This document shows, piece by piece, positions 62,665 to 64,000 of a stretch of 64,000 bases of DNA. The position numbers and the translations under genes are program-made. Source of the DNA: Alnus glutinosa (taxonomy: Eukaryota; Streptophyta; Magnoliopsida; Fagales; Betulaceae); assembly GCF_958979055.1 (NCBI RefSeq), contig NC_084888.1:32155804-32219803 (forward strand), written 5' to 3'. Within the stretch, counting starts at the first letter, position 1, and each line of letters starts with the position of its first letter. The notes beneath the pieces are model-generated. The model was not told where the DNA came from, ran no database searches, and saw only the letters and a program-made list of their open reading frames with translations.

Positions 62665-63192
62665 ATGGAAACCTTCAAGGAAGGAGAAGCCGGACTGCTT
62701 CACCAGATCCTCCCTCCGCGCCTCGAAGACGCCGGCCTCGAGGACTGTGCCCTCCCGCCGGACTCCATCAAGGAGGCATTCCTCAAGGCCGCCACGGCCG
62801 TGAAGTCACGCGCCGCCTCCATATTCACCGCCTCCGATGACGAAGAAACCGAAGGCGAGTGCGTCCAGGACCCGTGGCCCACCGCCAAGGGGGCCTCGGA
62901 CGCGGTGGCCGGATCGTATCCGGAGCACGACGATCCGGGACCCTGTGCCGCCGAGAAGGGAAGCGGAGTGCCCGGGGTTGGTATCGATGACGTCGTCGTC
63001 GGTGGCGAGGCTGACGCGAAGGACAGAGGGGATGATGTGGTGGTGGGAACGGATGTGAGAGACGGTGGGAGAGCTTGTGTGCAAGGATTGCAGGGTTTGG
63101 AGATTGGAGAGGAGGCGCAGAATGATGGCGGCGAGGATGATGAGAAAGAAGGTAAAAAAAAGAAGCCAACTTTAACTGAGGGTTTTATTTGA
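62665..63192 (+). CDS. Conserved-looking acidic plant protein of unknown function, 175 aa
   Basis: A single 528-bp frame from ATG to TGA, markedly GC-rich compared with its flanks, which supports real coding sequence. The N-terminus is compact (LLHQILPPRLEDAGLEDCAL, then PPDSIKEAFLKAATAVKSRA). The middle and end are acidic and probably disordered (DDEETEGE, EEAQNDGGEDDEKEGKKKK), ending PTLTEGFI. I have the impression that the N-terminal block recurs in plant proteins of unknown function, but I cannot name a family. No signal peptide or membrane segment is seen. The start has a good context (CTCATGG), and the leader holds a TTC run and a telo-box. Further introns are possible only downstream of an alternative donor, and none is needed. 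Confidence 0.75.
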   Translation: METFKEGEAGLLHQILPPRLEDAGLEDCALPPDSIKEAFLKAATAVKSRAASIFTASDDEETEGECVQDPWPTAKGASDAVAGSYPEHDDPGPCAAEKGSGVPGVGIDDVVVGGEADAKDRGDDVVVGTDVRDGGRACVQGLQGLEIGEEAQNDGGEDDEKEGKKKKPTLTEGFI

Positions 63193-64000
63193 GAGAAATT
63201 ACTGTCATCCCATGGTTATAAAGGTTGTTTGTTTTAGTTCCGGGGGCCTTATTTAATTATGAGAAAATTGTGGGATATGTTAATTGGTTTCAATAGGAAT
63301 TAGCATAACCTTGTTGTACTATCAACAAGCAAATCATCTAAAATGTTCTTGTGTTCTTGGTCCAAAAACCAATGGAGAAAATGGGGGGGGGTGTAAGGCC
63401 AGGATCAATGCGAGTTTATGTCTTGATGGAAGGTTTTGATTCATGTCACTCTTTTGTAACCTCATATGTAAGATCCTAAAATGTAACTTTATTATGGTTT
63501 TATGAAGTTCATCTCGTACATAAGTTGTCACCCATTTTAAAACTTGCCATTGTTTTTCATTGCTCATTCTTGCAATGTGCTGCTGTCTGCAAGTTGTAAT
63601 TTGAATATTCAATTATCAAACAAGGCAATGCAGTAGATCACATTATATTTGGGTTGTGGTAGGCTTATAACAATGAAAGAATTACAAAATTGAACCATAT
63701 AATGTGGTTGCAAGTGTGTTATAGTACAGTTGCTTTTCAGGTTTTCATTTCTATGTTAGAGGCCATTTGGCCATGTGATTTCGTACGCCAAAAAGCAAAA
63801 TCATGAAAAGTGTCTTGTTTGGTAATGTGTTTAGAAAAAACAACGGCGGAAAAATTTACGCTTTCAAATTGCAAGCAAAGATGTGCAAAACACTTAACCG
63901 TGTTTTAAAAAATCGCACGTTTTGAAATCAGTACTTTTAAAATTGTACGTTTTGAAATCGTAAACTTCAATGGACCCTTAATCTCTTCTCAGCTAAATGT
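63193..64000. other. 3' region and possible transposon edge
   Basis: Probable 3' UTR, then AT-rich DNA. From about 63765, GGCCATTTGGCCATGTGATT and repeated ACGTTTTGAAATC units (near 63917 and 63947) suggest the edge of a transposon that continues beyond the window. The minus-strand frame here is unconvincing. Confidence 0.4.

Noticed and set aside
62806..63169. Minus-strand frames of 92 and 114 aa under the acidic gene
   Set aside because: They are shadows of the GC-rich + strand frame, with Arg/His/Pro bias typical of antisense reading.

Overview
This window is nuclear DNA from a flowering plant, most likely a eudicot with a medium-sized, repeat-rich genome. The genes have GT-AG introns of 0.1 to 3 kb. 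Between and inside them lie AT-rich DNA, microsatellites, small foldback transposons, LTR remnants and non-LTR retroposon tails. I cannot name the species.

Region by region: 1-15.7 kb is mostly intergenic and repeat-rich, but it holds a MIR172 microRNA locus (hairpin near 3358-3512, with a TATA box and TC-rich leader upstream) that has no ORF of its own. 15.9-20.8 kb is a seven-exon DHHC protein S-acyltransferase (274 aa, PAT15/PAT16 type). 21-35 kb is intergenic, with many transposon remnants. 35.8-44.3 kb is a twelve-exon AVT1-type vacuolar amino acid transporter (550 aa) that contains what looks like a U12-class AT-AC intron. 45.8-49.2 kb is a five-exon plastid thioredoxin-like protein with a WCRKC active site (200 aa, WCRKC2 type). 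52.6-58.2 kb is a ten-exon Pumilio RNA-binding protein (1030 aa, APUM4-like). 59.4-62.3 kb is repeat-like sequence, and 62.7-63.2 kb is a single-exon, GC-rich, acidic plant protein of unknown function. All recognised genes are on the + strand. Exons were joined by hand from splice sites, reading phase and family resemblance; each model closes in frame.

The genes do not form a pathway. MIR172 controls AP2-type flowering and phase-change regulators, the S-acyltransferase lipidates membrane proteins, AVT1 moves neutral amino acids across the tonoplast, WCRKC2 is a stromal redox protein and Pumilio controls mRNA stability and translation. The order MIR172, PAT, WCRKC matches, from memory, Arabidopsis chromosome 5 (MIR172B At5g04275, PAT15 At5g04270, WCRKC2 At5g04260). 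PAT next to AVT1 matches chromosome 3 (At3g09320, At3g09330/40). The window therefore looks like an ancestral block of which Arabidopsis retains two partial copies.

The best leads are the MIR172 locus, the AT-AC intron, an 18-nt exon encoding the thioredoxin cis-proline loop, a complete non-autonomous LTR element nested in a hAT-like repeat, a CACTA-like end with a palindromic ACACGYGT array, and several foldback elements with intact target-site duplications. I found no convincing novel defence or mobile system.
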